From a virus, in the IMG/VR virus record IMGVR_UViG_3300022723_000282, positions 1 to 46,449 of that record: 46,449 bases of DNA. One strand, given 5' to 3'. The notes beneath the pieces were generated by a model that searched no databases, was not told the origin of the DNA, and saw only the letters and a program-made list of their open reading frames with translations. The position numbers were made by a program, and so were the translations under genes. This document shows, in pieces, positions 7,884-17,371 of the stretch (its first letter is position 1; every line of letters starts with the position of its first letter).

Positions 7884-9822
7884 CGCCCTTACTCCTCATG
7901 CGCCGCTTTCTCGTCGTTGACGGTTTTGGCGCTTCGCTTTTTGCTGCGTGTGCCAGCTCCTTCGAGCGGACCGCAAATCCATTCATGTCCAGGCCGGTCA
8001 ACATCTGCAGTACCCGCAAACAGGCGAGTGAGTAAACCCAGAGGTCCGAAATCTCATTGCGCCGGCTGCCTTCGTCCCAGACCCTGATCATCCGGCCGCG
8101 AACCTTCTTCGTTATCCGCCGCGGCGCGCACAGCTGCCTGAAGTACTCCTCGTCGTGCTCGTCGTTGAGCGGAAAGTGGATGTAGTTCGGCCCCGGCTCC
8201 AACGTCGATAGCTGGCTTGCTATCAACGTCTTCGCCGTGTCGGTGCCAATGCGGTGCAGGAAAACGCCGTCGTTGTTGCGCTTACGCACGACGTTGACGA
8301 TCGGCTTGCCGTATTGGTTTTCACCAACGATCGGACGGACGTGTGCCTCGTGCTGCTTGCAGAAGTCCTGCACCTCCGACGTGTAGTGTCCGCCCTGGTC
8401 GATAAGCCAGAGCGGCACGTTGATCAGGTAGCCGAGTTCGTGTTCGAAATCTCGATAGATGAACTCGGCAAGTTTCTGCCAGACCAGCTTCTTGCCGGGA
8501 TCGCCGTGGATGACGTGCGGCTGAATGCTCCATCGCTCGTTGTCATTCCCGTGGCCCGTGACGAGAACCTCGAGCCGATCGTCCTGGGTGTCGATGGTTC
8601 CCGTCAGAACGTTTACGCCCGCGGGTACCGGCTTGCGGTATGTCTCTCGACGCCGATACAGCGTCTCGTGCTCGATCTTGCTGCCCGGCTCCTCCCATGT
8701 CTCGCCGAGAGTCGTGTTGACGAAGACCTTGAGCGACTCGGTACTTTTTTGCGATCGGTACCAATCCCGGACGATGCGCGACCAGGGCGACCAGTGCGAG
8801 TAAACCGACCAGCAATGAAAGGCTACGCTGTGCGGCGCCGATATCCTCTTTCTGCGTGCACTTTTGAACTCAATGCCGTCATCTGTGCGAATACCGGTAT
8901 CGGAGGCCCAGTACCCCGAATGATCCGCCTCCAGGTAGTCCGCGTAATCGAACCGGCAGCTTTTCTTGCCGCTGCATTGATAGTAGGCCGTATCCGCCTG
9001 CTGCTCTTTCGGTACGTCGTGATTCCATTTCAGGCCGAAAGCGACGTCCGGCCCGCCAAATTGCAGCACCTGGTGATGACCACACTTCGGACACGGGATA
9101 TAGCGATAGAGCATCAGCTCGGACTCGCTACACGCCTCCTCAATCTGACACTCGCCTTTCGTCTTCGGCGTGCTGCCGCGAATAGACTTGCTGAAAACAG
9201 AGCCTTCGAGACGCTTGTCGCCGAGGAACGTTGGCGAACCCTCTTTTTCGATATCGCGATCAAACTTCGACAGCTCGTCGTAGATCGCGACGTCGACCGA
9301 GATCTCGCGGTAATTCTTCGCCGCCTTGCCGCCCAACAAGTAAAGAACTTGCTGATTCGAAAACGTCTTGGCATCGATCGTGTTGTTCTTGTCCTTCTTG
9401 TTCAGCCACGGAAACAGGTCCCGGAGCGGCAGCACGTCTCTGATCATCGAATCCACGTGCTTCTTGCTGAAGCGGTCTCGAGATCCGTCGTCCGGACTCC
9501 ACGCGGCGACATTGCGGTGCTTCTGCTCGATCGCGTAGGCGATAGCGATCGAGATGCACTTGGTGTAACCGACCCGGGCCGACTTCTGCCAATTGACCTC
9601 TGCGATGTCGTCGTTACACATCGCATTGAGAATCGCGACCTGGTACGGAGCGGTAACCCAATCGCCGCGCTCGTAGGACGACTCCGGCGACAGCTTGAAG
9701 TGCTTGTCGGCCCATTGCGTCGCCGTAACCGGCGGCGGCCGACGGATGGCGGCAAGTGCTACACGGACAGCACTATCTAATTCTTTCCTCTGCTTCGGCG
9801 ACAACGCTATCGACGATTTCAT
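7873..9822 (-). CDS. Terminase large subunit, lambda gpA family
   Basis: A 649-residue packaging motor and nuclease. It shows the gpA-family PPPVTATQWADKHFKLSPES start and the atypical Walker A KSARVGYTK at residues 80-88. Walker B is near 177-184 (DVAIYDEL), with a zinc-binding CPKCGHHQ segment near 254 and the nuclease segment beginning GTIDTQDDRLEV near 415. It would cut concatemers at cos and drive DNA into the prohead using ATP. The ATG overlaps the small terminase by 50 bp. A long antisense frame over it (8254-9780) is a coding shadow. The lambda-type gpA family suggests cos packaging. Confidence 0.95.
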   Translation of the reverse strand: MKSSIALSPKQRKELDSAVRVALAAIRRPPPVTATQWADKHFKLSPESSYERGDWVTAPYQVAILNAMCNDDIAEVNWQKSARVGYTKCISIAIAYAIEQKHRNVAAWSPDDGSRDRFSKKHVDSMIRDVLPLRDLFPWLNKKDKNNTIDAKTFSNQQVLYLLGGKAAKNYREISVDVAIYDELSKFDRDIEKEGSPTFLGDKRLEGSVFSKSIRGSTPKTKGECQIEEACSESELMLYRYIPCPKCGHHQVLQFGGPDVAFGLKWNHDVPKEQQADTAYYQCSGKKSCRFDYADYLEADHSGYWASDTGIRTDDGIEFKSARRKRISAPHSVAFHCWSVYSHWSPWSRIVRDWYRSQKSTESLKVFVNTTLGETWEEPGSKIEHETLYRRRETYRKPVPAGVNVLTGTIDTQDDRLEVLVTGHGNDNERWSIQPHVIHGDPGKKLVWQKLAEFIYRDFEHELGYLINVPLWLIDQGGHYTSEVQDFCKQHEAHVRPIVGENQYGKPIVNVVRKRNNDGVFLHRIGTDTAKTLIASQLSTLEPGPNYIHFPLNDEHDEEYFRQLCAPRRITKKVRGRMIRVWDEGSRRNEISDLWVYSLACLRVLQMLTGLDMNGFAVRSKELAHAAKSEAPKPSTTRKRRMRSKGVGS

Positions 9823-10369
9823 CCAGGTACTCGCTCAAGTTGGCCGTCTCATTCATCAGCTTGATTGTCTCGGTCCGAATCAGTTCGACGACTCGCTTGT
9901 CGATCTTCGGGTGGCGGCGGCGGATCTTCGGTGGCAGGCCGTCGAGGATCTCCCCGGCCCTCGAAAGAATCCGAGCCAGCACCTCCGTTACCGCCCATGA
10001 CGGCAGGCTCTTTCCCTCGAGTATTTGGTTGCGAAGCTCAAGGCTCGCGTTTTCCAACTCGAGCTTTCGTCCCTTCAGGAGTTCAATTCGGTCGAAAACT
10101 GCGAGGTCCGGATCGTCTAACAGGGTTTGAATCTTCCCGCTTGGCTCGTTGTATGTTTCGACTACCTTGGCGAGCTCGCGTGCCGTGTAGAACTCGAGCA
10201 CGTCGTCGACGGTGTAGAACGCCTCGCGTCCGATCTTAGCAACCGGCGTGATCCCCCACTTTGCAAAGGCATTTACCGAGATGCCGATGCTCTTCGCCAT
10301 CTCGCGCTGGTTGAGCCAGTGAGACTGCTTGCGTGCGCGAGTAGTCTTTTTCCTGGCCATGACAATCAA
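9773..10369 (-). CDS. Terminase small subunit, Nu1-like
   Basis: A 198-residue DNA-recognition subunit. Its N-terminus has a Nu1-like winged-helix segment (WLNQREMAKSIGISVNAFAKWG) followed by a long helical body and a C-terminal acidic part that would bind large terminase. ATG codons at 10369 and 10360 are both possible starts, and neither has a strong ribosome-binding site. It heads the packaging operon, and the non-coding stretch just upstream is where cos would be expected. Downstream it overlaps large terminase. Confidence 0.85.
   Translation of the reverse strand: MIVMARKKTTRARKQSHWLNQREMAKSIGISVNAFAKWGITPVAKIGREAFYTVDDVLEFYTARELAKVVETYNEPSGKIQTLLDDPDLAVFDRIELLKGRKLELENASLELRNQILEGKSLPSWAVTEVLARILSRAGEILDGLPPKIRRRHPKIDKRVVELIRTETIKLMNETANLSEYLDEIVDSVVAEAEERIR
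10086..10097. repeat. Near-match to TTTCGNNCGAAA (one mismatch)
   Basis: ATTCGGTCGAAA in the small terminase gene. Only the first base departs from the pattern. Confidence 0.45.
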
Positions 10370-10499
10370 CCAACTTGATCAAATTTTCGGGCTGCACATA
10401 CCGAGACACTGCGATTCGAATTACCCGCACATCGCATGTCGCTGGAAGGACCCATAACGAAAATGGCGAAGGTTAACCGACCTGCCGCGCACAATGCCT
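10370..10499. other. Non-coding gap upstream of terminase; candidate cos region
   Basis: About 130 bp without a convincing gene between the small terminase and the 227-residue protein. In cos phages with Nu1/gpA-type terminase the cos site and terminase-binding repeats lie immediately upstream of the small subunit gene, so this is the best place to look. I see a TTGATCAA palindrome at the start of the gap but no clear set of R-type repeats or a 12-base twofold nick site, so the assignment is positional only. Confidence 0.3.
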
Positions 10500-11183
10500 T
10501 CAACGCGTGAACCGGTTGATTGCCTTGCGAATGTTCTTGGTCAATCGCTTCCTCGATATCGTTCGAGCGGTTGCGTAGAAGTCAAACCGGCGTCTGTATA
10601 TCGGGGCCCGTACTGCCACCAGCAGAGACTTGAGCTGACCTCCCTGTTTCCAGTAAACCCCTGCAAGCCTGCGCCCTGCCGCTGGCAGCCAGAAGTACTT
10701 GCCGCGCTTCCTCGAGGTGTTCTGGCGCGGGTCCCATTGCGCGCCGACGTCTGACAGCGCTTTCGTGATCTGACCCTTTGGGATGTTTCCTGCAGCGTTC
10801 AGCCTGGCGTCTCGCCCCGGCACGAGATACAAGCCCGAAGCCAGGAAGCCTCTGCGCCGGAACAGTCGCTCCGATCGCTTTAGCTTCCGATCACCGCCAG
10901 ATATCTGCGGATCCAGGTACGCGCCGGCCGCCGTTCCCTTGGGGGCGAAGTCCTTGAAGAACACCAGGCCGTTCCAGTCATCGCGCTTTGCTGGCTTCAG
11001 GAACAGCGAGTTGAGCGTCCATCGTGTTGGCCGGTCGAAGACACTCTGCATCTCCTTGCGCAGGCCCTTCTTGACGTCCTGGCCAGTCCACGTAATCCCT
11101 ACCGCCGTGGCGAATCGGCGGTTCTTGTCCCACTTCTGGATGTCGCGCGGCAGGTTGCCGATGTCTGTTACGACCTCAAACAC
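10500..11183 (-). CDS. Conserved phage minor virion protein (gpZ-like position)
   Basis: A 227-residue, very basic protein with features of a common phage structural family: EMQSVFDRPTRWTLNSLFLK near residue 45, WLKDF/FFKDFAPKGTAAGAYL near 75, GGDRKLKRSERLF near 97 and a C-terminal YRRRFDFYATA. Families of this type are often annotated as minor tail or head-tail proteins, but the exact role is not known to me. It is the last gene of the 8-kb module upstream of terminase and lies three bases from its upstream neighbour at 11187, so it is co-transcribed with the fibre-type genes. Confidence 0.65.
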   Translation of the reverse strand: MFEVVTDIGNLPRDIQKWDKNRRFATAVGITWTGQDVKKGLRKEMQSVFDRPTRWTLNSLFLKPAKRDDWNGLVFFKDFAPKGTAAGAYLDPQISGGDRKLKRSERLFRRRGFLASGLYLVPGRDARLNAAGNIPKGQITKALSDVGAQWDPRQNTSRKRGKYFWLPAAGRRLAGVYWKQGGQLKSLLVAVRAPIYRRRFDFYATARTISRKRLTKNIRKAINRFTR

Positions 11184-11186
11184 GGA

Positions 11187-11693
11187 TCACTCAACCGATA
11201 CGCGAAGGACAAGCTCGACGATCGGTGACGATGACCCATCTGCCGTCGCCTGCACCTGGGCAATCACATCGTAAGTCTGCCCAGCTGTTCCACTACTCAC
11301 CTCAATGGCAACCAGCTGGGCGCCTGGGGTATCGATGGCTGACAGCTCGTGGTGCGTGATTCCGCTTGGTACGTCGTAGCTGACCGAGTTGATTCGATGG
11401 ATAAGGCTCGCGTTCGTCTTCGCGTATGCGGTCCACGTGATATTTCCATCGGTGACCGTCTGTGCGGCTACTTTAGGCCAGTTGCGCGGCTCGCGGCGGC
11501 CGCTGATGCCGCCAGACGACTCGTATTCAAGACCGGTAACCTGACCCAAGAAGGACGGCCGAATTCGGACACCCGCACCGAACGGATAATCCTGCAGCCA
11601 TAGGCGAGCAAAGTAAGAGGTCAAGTCGAACGCAGGAAAGCGCTTTCGCTCACCAGCCCGCTTGCACACCTCCTGGATTATCTGACATCCCAT
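11187..11693 (-). CDS. Hypothetical virion-associated beta-rich protein
   Basis: A 168-residue protein with a short helical start (MGCQIIQEVCKRAGERKRF). A beta-rich body follows, with FGAGVRIRPSFLGQVTGLEYE and a C-terminal immunoglobulin-like strand pattern (YDVIAQVQATADG...VELVLRVSVE). I do not recognise the family. Tight spacing to its neighbours and the same late strand suggest a structural or assembly protein of the tail-fibre module. Confidence 0.6.
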   Translation of the reverse strand: MGCQIIQEVCKRAGERKRFPAFDLTSYFARLWLQDYPFGAGVRIRPSFLGQVTGLEYESSGGISGRREPRNWPKVAAQTVTDGNITWTAYAKTNASLIHRINSVSYDVPSGITHHELSAIDTPGAQLVAIEVSSGTAGQTYDVIAQVQATADGSSSPIVELVLRVSVE

Positions 11694-11704
11694 ATTCCGC
11701 TGCC

Positions 11705-12712
11705 TTAAAGTCCAAAACCGCCGCGCCCAGGCGTGACGACGAAAGTGCGTTTTTCGGGCGAAACGCGAAACACTTGGCTTTCCGGTTCCACGACAAACGC
11801 TAACGCCTGCGAGTCTGACTGCTTTGCGGTCCCATACAGTCCAACCAGCAGATCGTCTATCGACGCAGACAGTTGGCCGACATTGGCGCCGGCGCTGATA
11901 ACCGCGCCTTCCATCGAAACCGAAAACGCATCGACAGCAACGAGAATAACGCCGTCAGTTGTCCAAGGCGCGAATGTGCCGTCGAAATTCGTCGACAATG
12001 CATCAACCGTCGCGGCGACGAATCCGATATTTGACTGTGCCGGTGTTGAAACACCAGCCAAAGAAACACCGAACACCTCAATATCGAGGCCAATGTTTCC
12101 ATCTCTCGCCGGCGCCGCGGTAAACGTGCCTGTAAGACCCGTCGAAAATGCAGCTACCGATAGGTTAGCCTGACCGTCAATGGCTCCGGGCGGCAGGACC
12201 GAACCGGATGCCACCAGCGAGAATCCCGCCAACGTTGCCGACAGGTCGCCGAATCGTGCCGGCTGCTCATGGATGATGAACGCTGGCGTGATCGAATAGC
12301 CAACGTCGAAATACAGCCGGTTCTGAAACTCGGCGGTGAAACTCGCCGAAAACCCCGCCAGTGTTACTGCTATATCGCCTTCAAACGTCGGCAGCACCGA
12401 CGTTCCGTCGAGATCCGGGGCGAATGTCGCCAGCGTCGCCGCAACGACGCCATCCCGGTTGATCGAGTCGCCCAGACCAACCGCCGCAACACCGGCGATG
12501 GCGTACCGGGTCGTAACGTCAAAGCCCGTCGTACCTAGCGGCGTAAAGGTTAGCGTCAGGGACTCGTCGTAGTCCCACGGTACGATGAATGCCAGGTCGG
12601 ACGAGTTCGCGACGCCAGCGAGCGCCAGCTGCGTCTGCTGCTCGTCTAGCGATTGAGCTGGGTCAGGTAGCCCTAGTAGAGAATACCTCCATGCTTGCGC
12701 TGTCCAGGCCAC
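11705..12712 (-). CDS. Repeat-rich beta protein, probable tail-fibre component
   Basis: A 335-residue protein starting with GTG at 12712. Much of residues 90-300 consists of about eight imperfect 25-30 residue repeats. The pattern is Gly, alternating hydrophobic residues, then a short AF or GFS turn, then a Leu-x-Gly-x-Phe strand. Examples are VTLAGFSASFTAEF, ATLAGFSLVASG and VAAFSTGLTGTF. The same repeat recurs at the N-terminus of the 800-residue fibre protein downstream at 14967. This suggests stacked beta units in one fibre or homologous attachment domains. The C-terminal tail (FRVSPEKRTFVV) is encoded over a TTTCGGGCGAAA palindrome. Function is inferred from context. Confidence 0.6.
   Translation of the reverse strand: MAWTAQAWRYSLLGLPDPAQSLDEQQTQLALAGVANSSDLAFIVPWDYDESLTLTFTPLGTTGFDVTTRYAIAGVAAVGLGDSINRDGVVAATLATFAPDLDGTSVLPTFEGDIAVTLAGFSASFTAEFQNRLYFDVGYSITPAFIIHEQPARFGDLSATLAGFSLVASGSVLPPGAIDGQANLSVAAFSTGLTGTFTAAPARDGNIGLDIEVFGVSLAGVSTPAQSNIGFVAATVDALSTNFDGTFAPWTTDGVILVAVDAFSVSMEGAVISAGANVGQLSASIDDLLVGLYGTAKQSDSQALAFVVEPESQVFRVSPEKRTFVVTPGRGGFGL
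11752..11763. repeat. TTTCGNNCGAAA palindrome, exact (centre GG)
   Basis: TTTCGGGCGAAA in the last codons of the repeat-rich fibre protein, encoding VSPEK. Confidence 0.7.
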
Positions 12713-12715
12713 ACG

Positions 12716-13603
12716 TTAGGCCCCGGTCGTCGCTTCGGCTACTGTCGTGACGTTGCTCGCATTGGTCAGGTCCTTCTCGTACAGGATCGTCGTGCCGTCG
12801 TCGGCAAATATCTGCTTTTGGTTCGCCGAATCGGTATCGACTACCACCTTGTTGCGGACCAGCTCGCGGTACAGATAGTTGAATATCTGGAACGCCGTTG
12901 GCGAAGCGGGCGGCGCTCCCTGCGCCATCTCCGAAATGGTGTCGGTCTTGAGTACGTCGGACACCTCGGCATTGACCTGCGCCGTAGAGATGTTATTCAG
13001 GGCCGAGATACTCGCTGCGGTTGCTAGGCTTGTCAATGCACCGGAGTTCGGCAGATTGTCCGTTACTGCCTTGATCGCGTCGACCAACTGGTCGAGCCGC
13101 CCGCCGTCCGCCCAGTCGCCTTGCAGCTCGTTCGTGTCTTCCAGGGCTGCTGTCAGGTTTGTCGCGATGGCGTCGATGTCAAATCCGCCGGCATCGGAGA
13201 TCACCAGTCCGCCCGCGGCATCAGCCGCTGCGTTCGGCAATGCCGTGCCTGCCAGACCTCGAGTAGCACTCGAGATGCGTATCCGCCCGCCGATCACCAC
13301 CATGCCGGTTACTGTGCCGCCGACGTCGACGTAATCGACACCGCTGGCCACCGCCGCATCCGGCAGATCCAGCCGATAGTAACCATCGGAGATATGCACG
13401 AATCCACCGTCCGTGTGCGTGCCGCCCTCCGTTTGCGTCGCTTCGGTGATCGATGTATGAGCGCCGCCAGGTCGACGATACCAGAGATCGATTCCTGCTG
13501 TGTTGAAAGCGACGCCAATTTCCGGCGTACCGTCCGCGGAATCCACAATCCGAATCGTGCACGAATAGTCTGCGCTTCCCGCGGTTACAATATCTAACAG
13601 CAT
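12716..13603 (-). CDS. Hypothetical tail-fibre/spike-type protein
   Basis: A 295-residue protein with a beta-sandwich-like N-terminal domain (about residues 1-105, including IDLWYRRPGG and GYYRLDLPDAAV). A GLAGTALPNAAADAAGG linker follows, then a helical segment with repeated Asn/Thr-Leu heptads, and a C-terminal beta piece (QKQIFADDGTTILYEKDL). Proteins with this linker are common in phage fibre regions. It lies three bases upstream of the repeat protein and ten bases downstream of the next gene, so it belongs to the same late operon. The specific role is unknown. Confidence 0.6.
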   Translation of the reverse strand: MLLDIVTAGSADYSCTIRIVDSADGTPEIGVAFNTAGIDLWYRRPGGAHTSITEATQTEGGTHTDGGFVHISDGYYRLDLPDAAVASGVDYVDVGGTVTGMVVIGGRIRISSATRGLAGTALPNAAADAAGGLVISDAGGFDIDAIATNLTAALEDTNELQGDWADGGRLDQLVDAIKAVTDNLPNSGALTSLATAASISALNNISTAQVNAEVSDVLKTDTISEMAQGAPPASPTAFQIFNYLYRELVRNKVVVDTDSANQKQIFADDGTTILYEKDLTNASNVTTVAEATTGA

Positions 13604-13613
13604 CTACATCACC

Positions 13614-14321
13614 TTATCCGTGATAGTAAGCATTTAGTAGCGGAAGCGCCGAAGAGCCACCACCACCACCACTGGGCGTGCCCTCTTGTAAAGTGACACC
13701 GATGATCGACGAATAAGCATAATTCGACAACGTAATGACGTGACTGGCTTGCGTTCGCGCAAAGTAGTCTACATCAACCACCTGGTCGCCCCCCGGATCA
13801 CTGGAATCGAACAGCGACGTTCCTTGACCAGTGATTGTGTCAAGGATCATTTCGATGGTGGACGTCTGAAACGCTTCGCAATGCGTAACGCAAACATCGC
13901 CAGTTTCCGTTGTAAGCGTTGCCGTAACCGTCGTGCCGCCAAGAGCACGGTCACTTTGCGGTGTTTCTCTTAGCGTGTCGCTGGCGCCCGACCAAAATGA
14001 AATATAAGGGTACCCGCCCTCCGATATTGCTTCGTCAGACGTCCAGTCAAGCGCAAATTCTTGAGTGCCACTCCCCGATAACACTATCACTCCGACGAAC
14101 AGACCACTTAACCCTGCGGCTGTCGCGTTTATATTTAGCGGAGTCGCGGCACCTTGACCGCCAATCGAACATGCACTCACCGGTCCAGCACTCGCCCCGG
14201 CGTCCCAATATGACATTTGCACCAAGGCAATCTCTGCGCCGGCCGGTACAGTGATGTTCTCCGTCGTGTTGCCGGCGCTGCAATCGACGACTACGGGAGT
14301 GCCTTCCGGTGCTATTGGCAC
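13614..14321 (-). CDS. Hypothetical beta-rich virion protein with Gly-rich tail
   Basis: A 235-residue protein predicted to be beta sheet throughout, ending in a GGGGGSS stretch and a hydrophobic tail (LPLLNAYYHG). The start is GTG at 14321 with AGGA seven bases upstream. A competing 23-codon frame begins at ATG 14383, overlapping the stop of the upstream gene, and ends at 14312. It may be a leader peptide or only a coupling frame. No family recognised. The position among fibre genes suggests an accessory virion protein. Confidence 0.55.
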   Translation of the reverse strand: MPIAPEGTPVVVDCSAGNTTENITVPAGAEIALVQMSYWDAGASAGPVSACSIGGQGAATPLNINATAAGLSGLFVGVIVLSGSGTQEFALDWTSDEAISEGGYPYISFWSGASDTLRETPQSDRALGGTTVTATLTTETGDVCVTHCEAFQTSTIEMILDTITGQGTSLFDSSDPGGDQVVDVDYFARTQASHVITLSNYAYSSIIGVTLQEGTPSGGGGGSSALPLLNAYYHG

Positions 14322-14382
14322 GGAAATATCCTTTTGTAGGAATGGGAACCGCTAGCATCAAAATCAATATATGTAACAGCCA

Positions 14383-14970
14383 TCAGAAGTCCCCGGACCC
14401 GAAGCTCGCACACCTGTCTGTACGTTCGCCCCATACCTCTGTGTAGTACTCGTACCATTCGACTGCGCCTTGCAATGCAGCGTAGATCGGCCCTGGTATT
14501 TCTTTGTCCGGCGGCGTCTCCGGCCCTTTACTCGACCCGACTGGCTGCCACGCAAACGCGAACACCTGCATTTTTGGAAGGTTCGGTTCAAAACCCATGT
14601 ACCGCACCGCTTCGGTCAGCATTGATATTCTATCGCCCGCGGCAATATCGATCGGGAAGTAAAAACCATTTAGCTGCTCGGTCTTCCACAGAAAGTTTGC
14701 CCACAAGCCCAGGAACTCAATATCGCGCTCATGCTGCGGTATGCCGTAGCGAGTGCGATTCCACGTAAGCCAACAGTCATGCGGATGCCGTACTGGAAAT
14801 ATCCGACGCTGTTCGTCGAGCAGCATTCGTTCGTTCACATGCCGCACTCGGATATGAATATCCTGCGAACTGAAAAAAGTCATGATGAATCGCGTACCAG
14901 TGCCAGGCACGGAGTACACCGTAGAGGTCGGCGTTACTTCTTCCTGGTAGCCTTTCGGTTCGATACTCAT
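14383..14970 (-). CDS. Hypothetical protein of the fibre module
   Basis: A 195-residue protein with mixed alpha/beta character and many aromatic residues (WLTWNRTRYG, GLWANFLWKTEQLNGFYFP, VEWYEYYTEVWGE). No signal peptide or membrane segment. The ATG at 14970 overlaps the stop of the 800-residue fibre gene (ATGA), so it is translated directly after it. A fibre chaperone, a cap protein or a small virion subunit are all possible, and none is proven. Confidence 0.55.
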   Translation of the reverse strand: MSIEPKGYQEEVTPTSTVYSVPGTGTRFIMTFFSSQDIHIRVRHVNERMLLDEQRRIFPVRHPHDCWLTWNRTRYGIPQHERDIEFLGLWANFLWKTEQLNGFYFPIDIAAGDRISMLTEAVRYMGFEPNLPKMQVFAFAWQPVGSSKGPETPPDKEIPGPIYAALQGAVEWYEYYTEVWGERTDRCASFGSGDF

Positions 14971-17369
14971 ACCAGCGTCTTAACCCCGCCGGGGCGCCAG
15001 AGGAGTGTGCCGAACCTCCCTCCACCATTCTGTCCATTACTGCTCAGGCCAAGTACACACCCATAGCGAGGCAGAGAACAGCAGGTCCAACTACCTTCGT
15101 CGTAAACTCCGTTGTCGCGATACGGGTTGTTGTCGTAAAACGGATGCTCGAACCCTGTCTCGAGCGTCCAGTTACCCGACATTGGATCATTGCTTGTGTA
15201 GACGTTGCCGCCGTCCCGCTGGAGCAGCATGACCGTCTTTTGTGTGCGGTCGCGGGGATCAAGCAGCATCATGTATGTATTACTGCTTGGCGAAAAGTTA
15301 CCCACGCCTTGACCTGGTACACTTGCCGTCGCTCGAGTAGCTGTTCCGGTAGTGTCGCCGTCTTCCACTCCGATTAGATAAGGCGAGCCTGGCTTATCTC
15401 CTGAACCGCAAAGCATCAGACCGAGGCCCGGAACATACAGTGTCGAGCCCTGACGGAAAGAGCCCCACTGTGAGTAGCCGACGTCGGCCCCTTCTACCCA
15501 GGTATCGTCAAGCTCATTCCACGCGGCCCACTGCCCCCAACCAAAGCAAAAAACTCCAGGTCTGCCAGAACCGAATAAGTTTGGGTTAAAGCATAGGCCC
15601 GGATTCGGCGTAGCGGTCGTGCTCCACACATTAAACCCCGCGTTGCTTACCGGATTCCACGTATCGGTCGGCGTTGCCGATTCGCCACGTGTGAACTTCA
15701 AGAACCGCTGTACGTTGCCTCCTTCTGCCGGATTCTGCTGAACGTGGTAGTAGTTGCCGTACTGGTGGTCGAAGCTGCACAGCCAAATATGCCCGTAAGA
15801 GTTCGGCGTTACGTTGGTGTCGATTGTCGTCCAGGAGCCCGTGTACTCGTTATAGATAAAATGCGGCGAGCGGTTTCGGCCGCCAGCTGACGCTTGGGCT
15901 TTGCCCATGTACTGTATCTCGCCCCTGTTTTCGTCGTAGAACGCAGTGCGGTTCTGCCACGAAATGTCCCACTGATTGCTGTCGCCGTTGATCGCAATAG
16001 GGTCGAGCGTGTATTCGCCGGCATTCAAATTGCCTGCTTCGGTTTCAAGCGTCGTCGCAGCACCATCCCGGCCGGGAGGTATCCATTGCCGAGAAAAAAT
16101 GATTTCGTCAAAGTTTGAGGACCACTGTTGCGGAAAGTCGATGCCGTTCTGGTAGCCGGAAATGATAAGCGCCTGCCAAGCCTGCGGCCCAAAGCTTGAT
16201 GGATTGCCCCAATCTGTTGACAACTCATCCATCCTATAGATTTCTGTATAGTGGTTTTCACCATCCGCCCGGCGATAAACTCGAAACCTCGAATCGCCAC
16301 GGTTGGAGCCGCCACTACCCGGCTGAGATACACCAAGATCGTCGTTTTCTTGGCCCGGAACGACAACATACAAAAACTCGTCCCACTGATCGAAATTCGG
16401 CTTCTCAGCCCACGGCGTTATAGGTGAGCCGCCATTAACCGGAGGAAGGTCGTTCGTAAGCGTCCCACTTCCCCCTGTGTAGCAACTAAACTCGTCGCCA
16501 CCCAGTAGAGTACTGTGTTGGAAAACAACCTCTTGAGGCGTTAGGGAGCGCCTTGAGTTCGTAATGTATGTGATTTTGCCGCCGCCTGCCAAGGCCCTTG
16601 CGGCAGTCGTTTTCATCTTGAACTGGATGAAGAACTTGTCGCCATCCCACGAGCCCATCGAATCGTGCCCATATGTGCCCTCGCTATAGAACCTTTGCTC
16701 TTGATTTAGCGGCGGGCCCCATGAGCGCAATGCGAGCGTACCACCATTGGCGGGGTCGTCAGTTGCCCTGCCGTTCTCGCCGGCAGCTATGGGGTAGAAC
16801 GGGCGATTCCAGTTTTTACTGTCCTGGGCGCCCGCTGCGCGAAGCATTTTCAGGCTGCCGGCGCCTGAAAACTTATCTGTGCTGTCCCAAACTATTGTGC
16901 CCGGCGCTTGAGCGTCAATGTTCTGATTATTGTCGTCCGGATCCATGTATAGGTTGCCGGCTTCACGGAACTGATCGACCTCTTCAACTGCCTGAAAGTT
17001 GTGATACCAAACAACGCCGGGGCCTGCGATACGGCGTGCGAAGTCGGAATCCGCCGCGGAGACATCCTGCAGAAGAGGGGTAAAGCCACCAAGACCAATA
17101 AACGCCAACCCGTCAATCGTCTGTATCTGGTTGCCTATAATCTGCGGCGCAAACCCGTTAATGCTGAAGGCTAAAGAACCGTCGAAGTTCTCCGATGATC
17201 CGAACTGGCCTTCCAGATCAACAGAAAACGCACTGAGTGACGTCGGCAACAGGCCGCTTCGATTCGACGGCGCGACGTGCGAACCGTCAATATCGGCACT
17301 AAACAACCCAAGACTGAATTGAGCCAGACCAAGCCTATTGTCGCCCGCTCCGTTGATCGTGATCGGCAT
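14967..17369 (-). CDS. Large tail fibre / receptor-binding protein
   Basis: An 800-residue protein without Cys-rich or membrane regions. Residues 1-85 hold three copies of the LxxFSxxLxGxF repeat shared with the 335-residue protein at 11705, a likely particle-attachment part. Residues 120-410 look like a lectin-type beta sandwich (KFSGAGSLKM, KFFIQFKMKTTA, WDEFLYVVVPGQ). Residues 440-800 have repeated aromatic blade-like strands (WDISWQNRTAFYD, GHIWLCSFDHQYGNYYHV, GNVYTSNDPMSGNWTLE), as in beta-propeller or sialidase-like folds. It would contact surface glycans. Enzymatic activity cannot be seen. Confidence 0.65.
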   Translation of the reverse strand: MPITINGAGDNRLGLAQFSLGLFSADIDGSHVAPSNRSGLLPTSLSAFSVDLEGQFGSSENFDGSLAFSINGFAPQIIGNQIQTIDGLAFIGLGGFTPLLQDVSAADSDFARRIAGPGVVWYHNFQAVEEVDQFREAGNLYMDPDDNNQNIDAQAPGTIVWDSTDKFSGAGSLKMLRAAGAQDSKNWNRPFYPIAAGENGRATDDPANGGTLALRSWGPPLNQEQRFYSEGTYGHDSMGSWDGDKFFIQFKMKTTAARALAGGGKITYITNSRRSLTPQEVVFQHSTLLGGDEFSCYTGGSGTLTNDLPPVNGGSPITPWAEKPNFDQWDEFLYVVVPGQENDDLGVSQPGSGGSNRGDSRFRVYRRADGENHYTEIYRMDELSTDWGNPSSFGPQAWQALIISGYQNGIDFPQQWSSNFDEIIFSRQWIPPGRDGAATTLETEAGNLNAGEYTLDPIAINGDSNQWDISWQNRTAFYDENRGEIQYMGKAQASAGGRNRSPHFIYNEYTGSWTTIDTNVTPNSYGHIWLCSFDHQYGNYYHVQQNPAEGGNVQRFLKFTRGESATPTDTWNPVSNAGFNVWSTTATPNPGLCFNPNLFGSGRPGVFCFGWGQWAAWNELDDTWVEGADVGYSQWGSFRQGSTLYVPGLGLMLCGSGDKPGSPYLIGVEDGDTTGTATRATASVPGQGVGNFSPSSNTYMMLLDPRDRTQKTVMLLQRDGGNVYTSNDPMSGNWTLETGFEHPFYDNNPYRDNGVYDEGSWTCCSLPRYGCVLGLSSNGQNGGGRFGTLLWRPGGVKTLV

Positions 17370-17371
17370 GA

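Noticed and set aside
8254-9780. 508-codon plus-strand frame opposite the large terminase
   Set aside because: The terminase is certain from its motifs. The antisense product is Arg/Leu-rich with no domain, a typical high-GC shadow.
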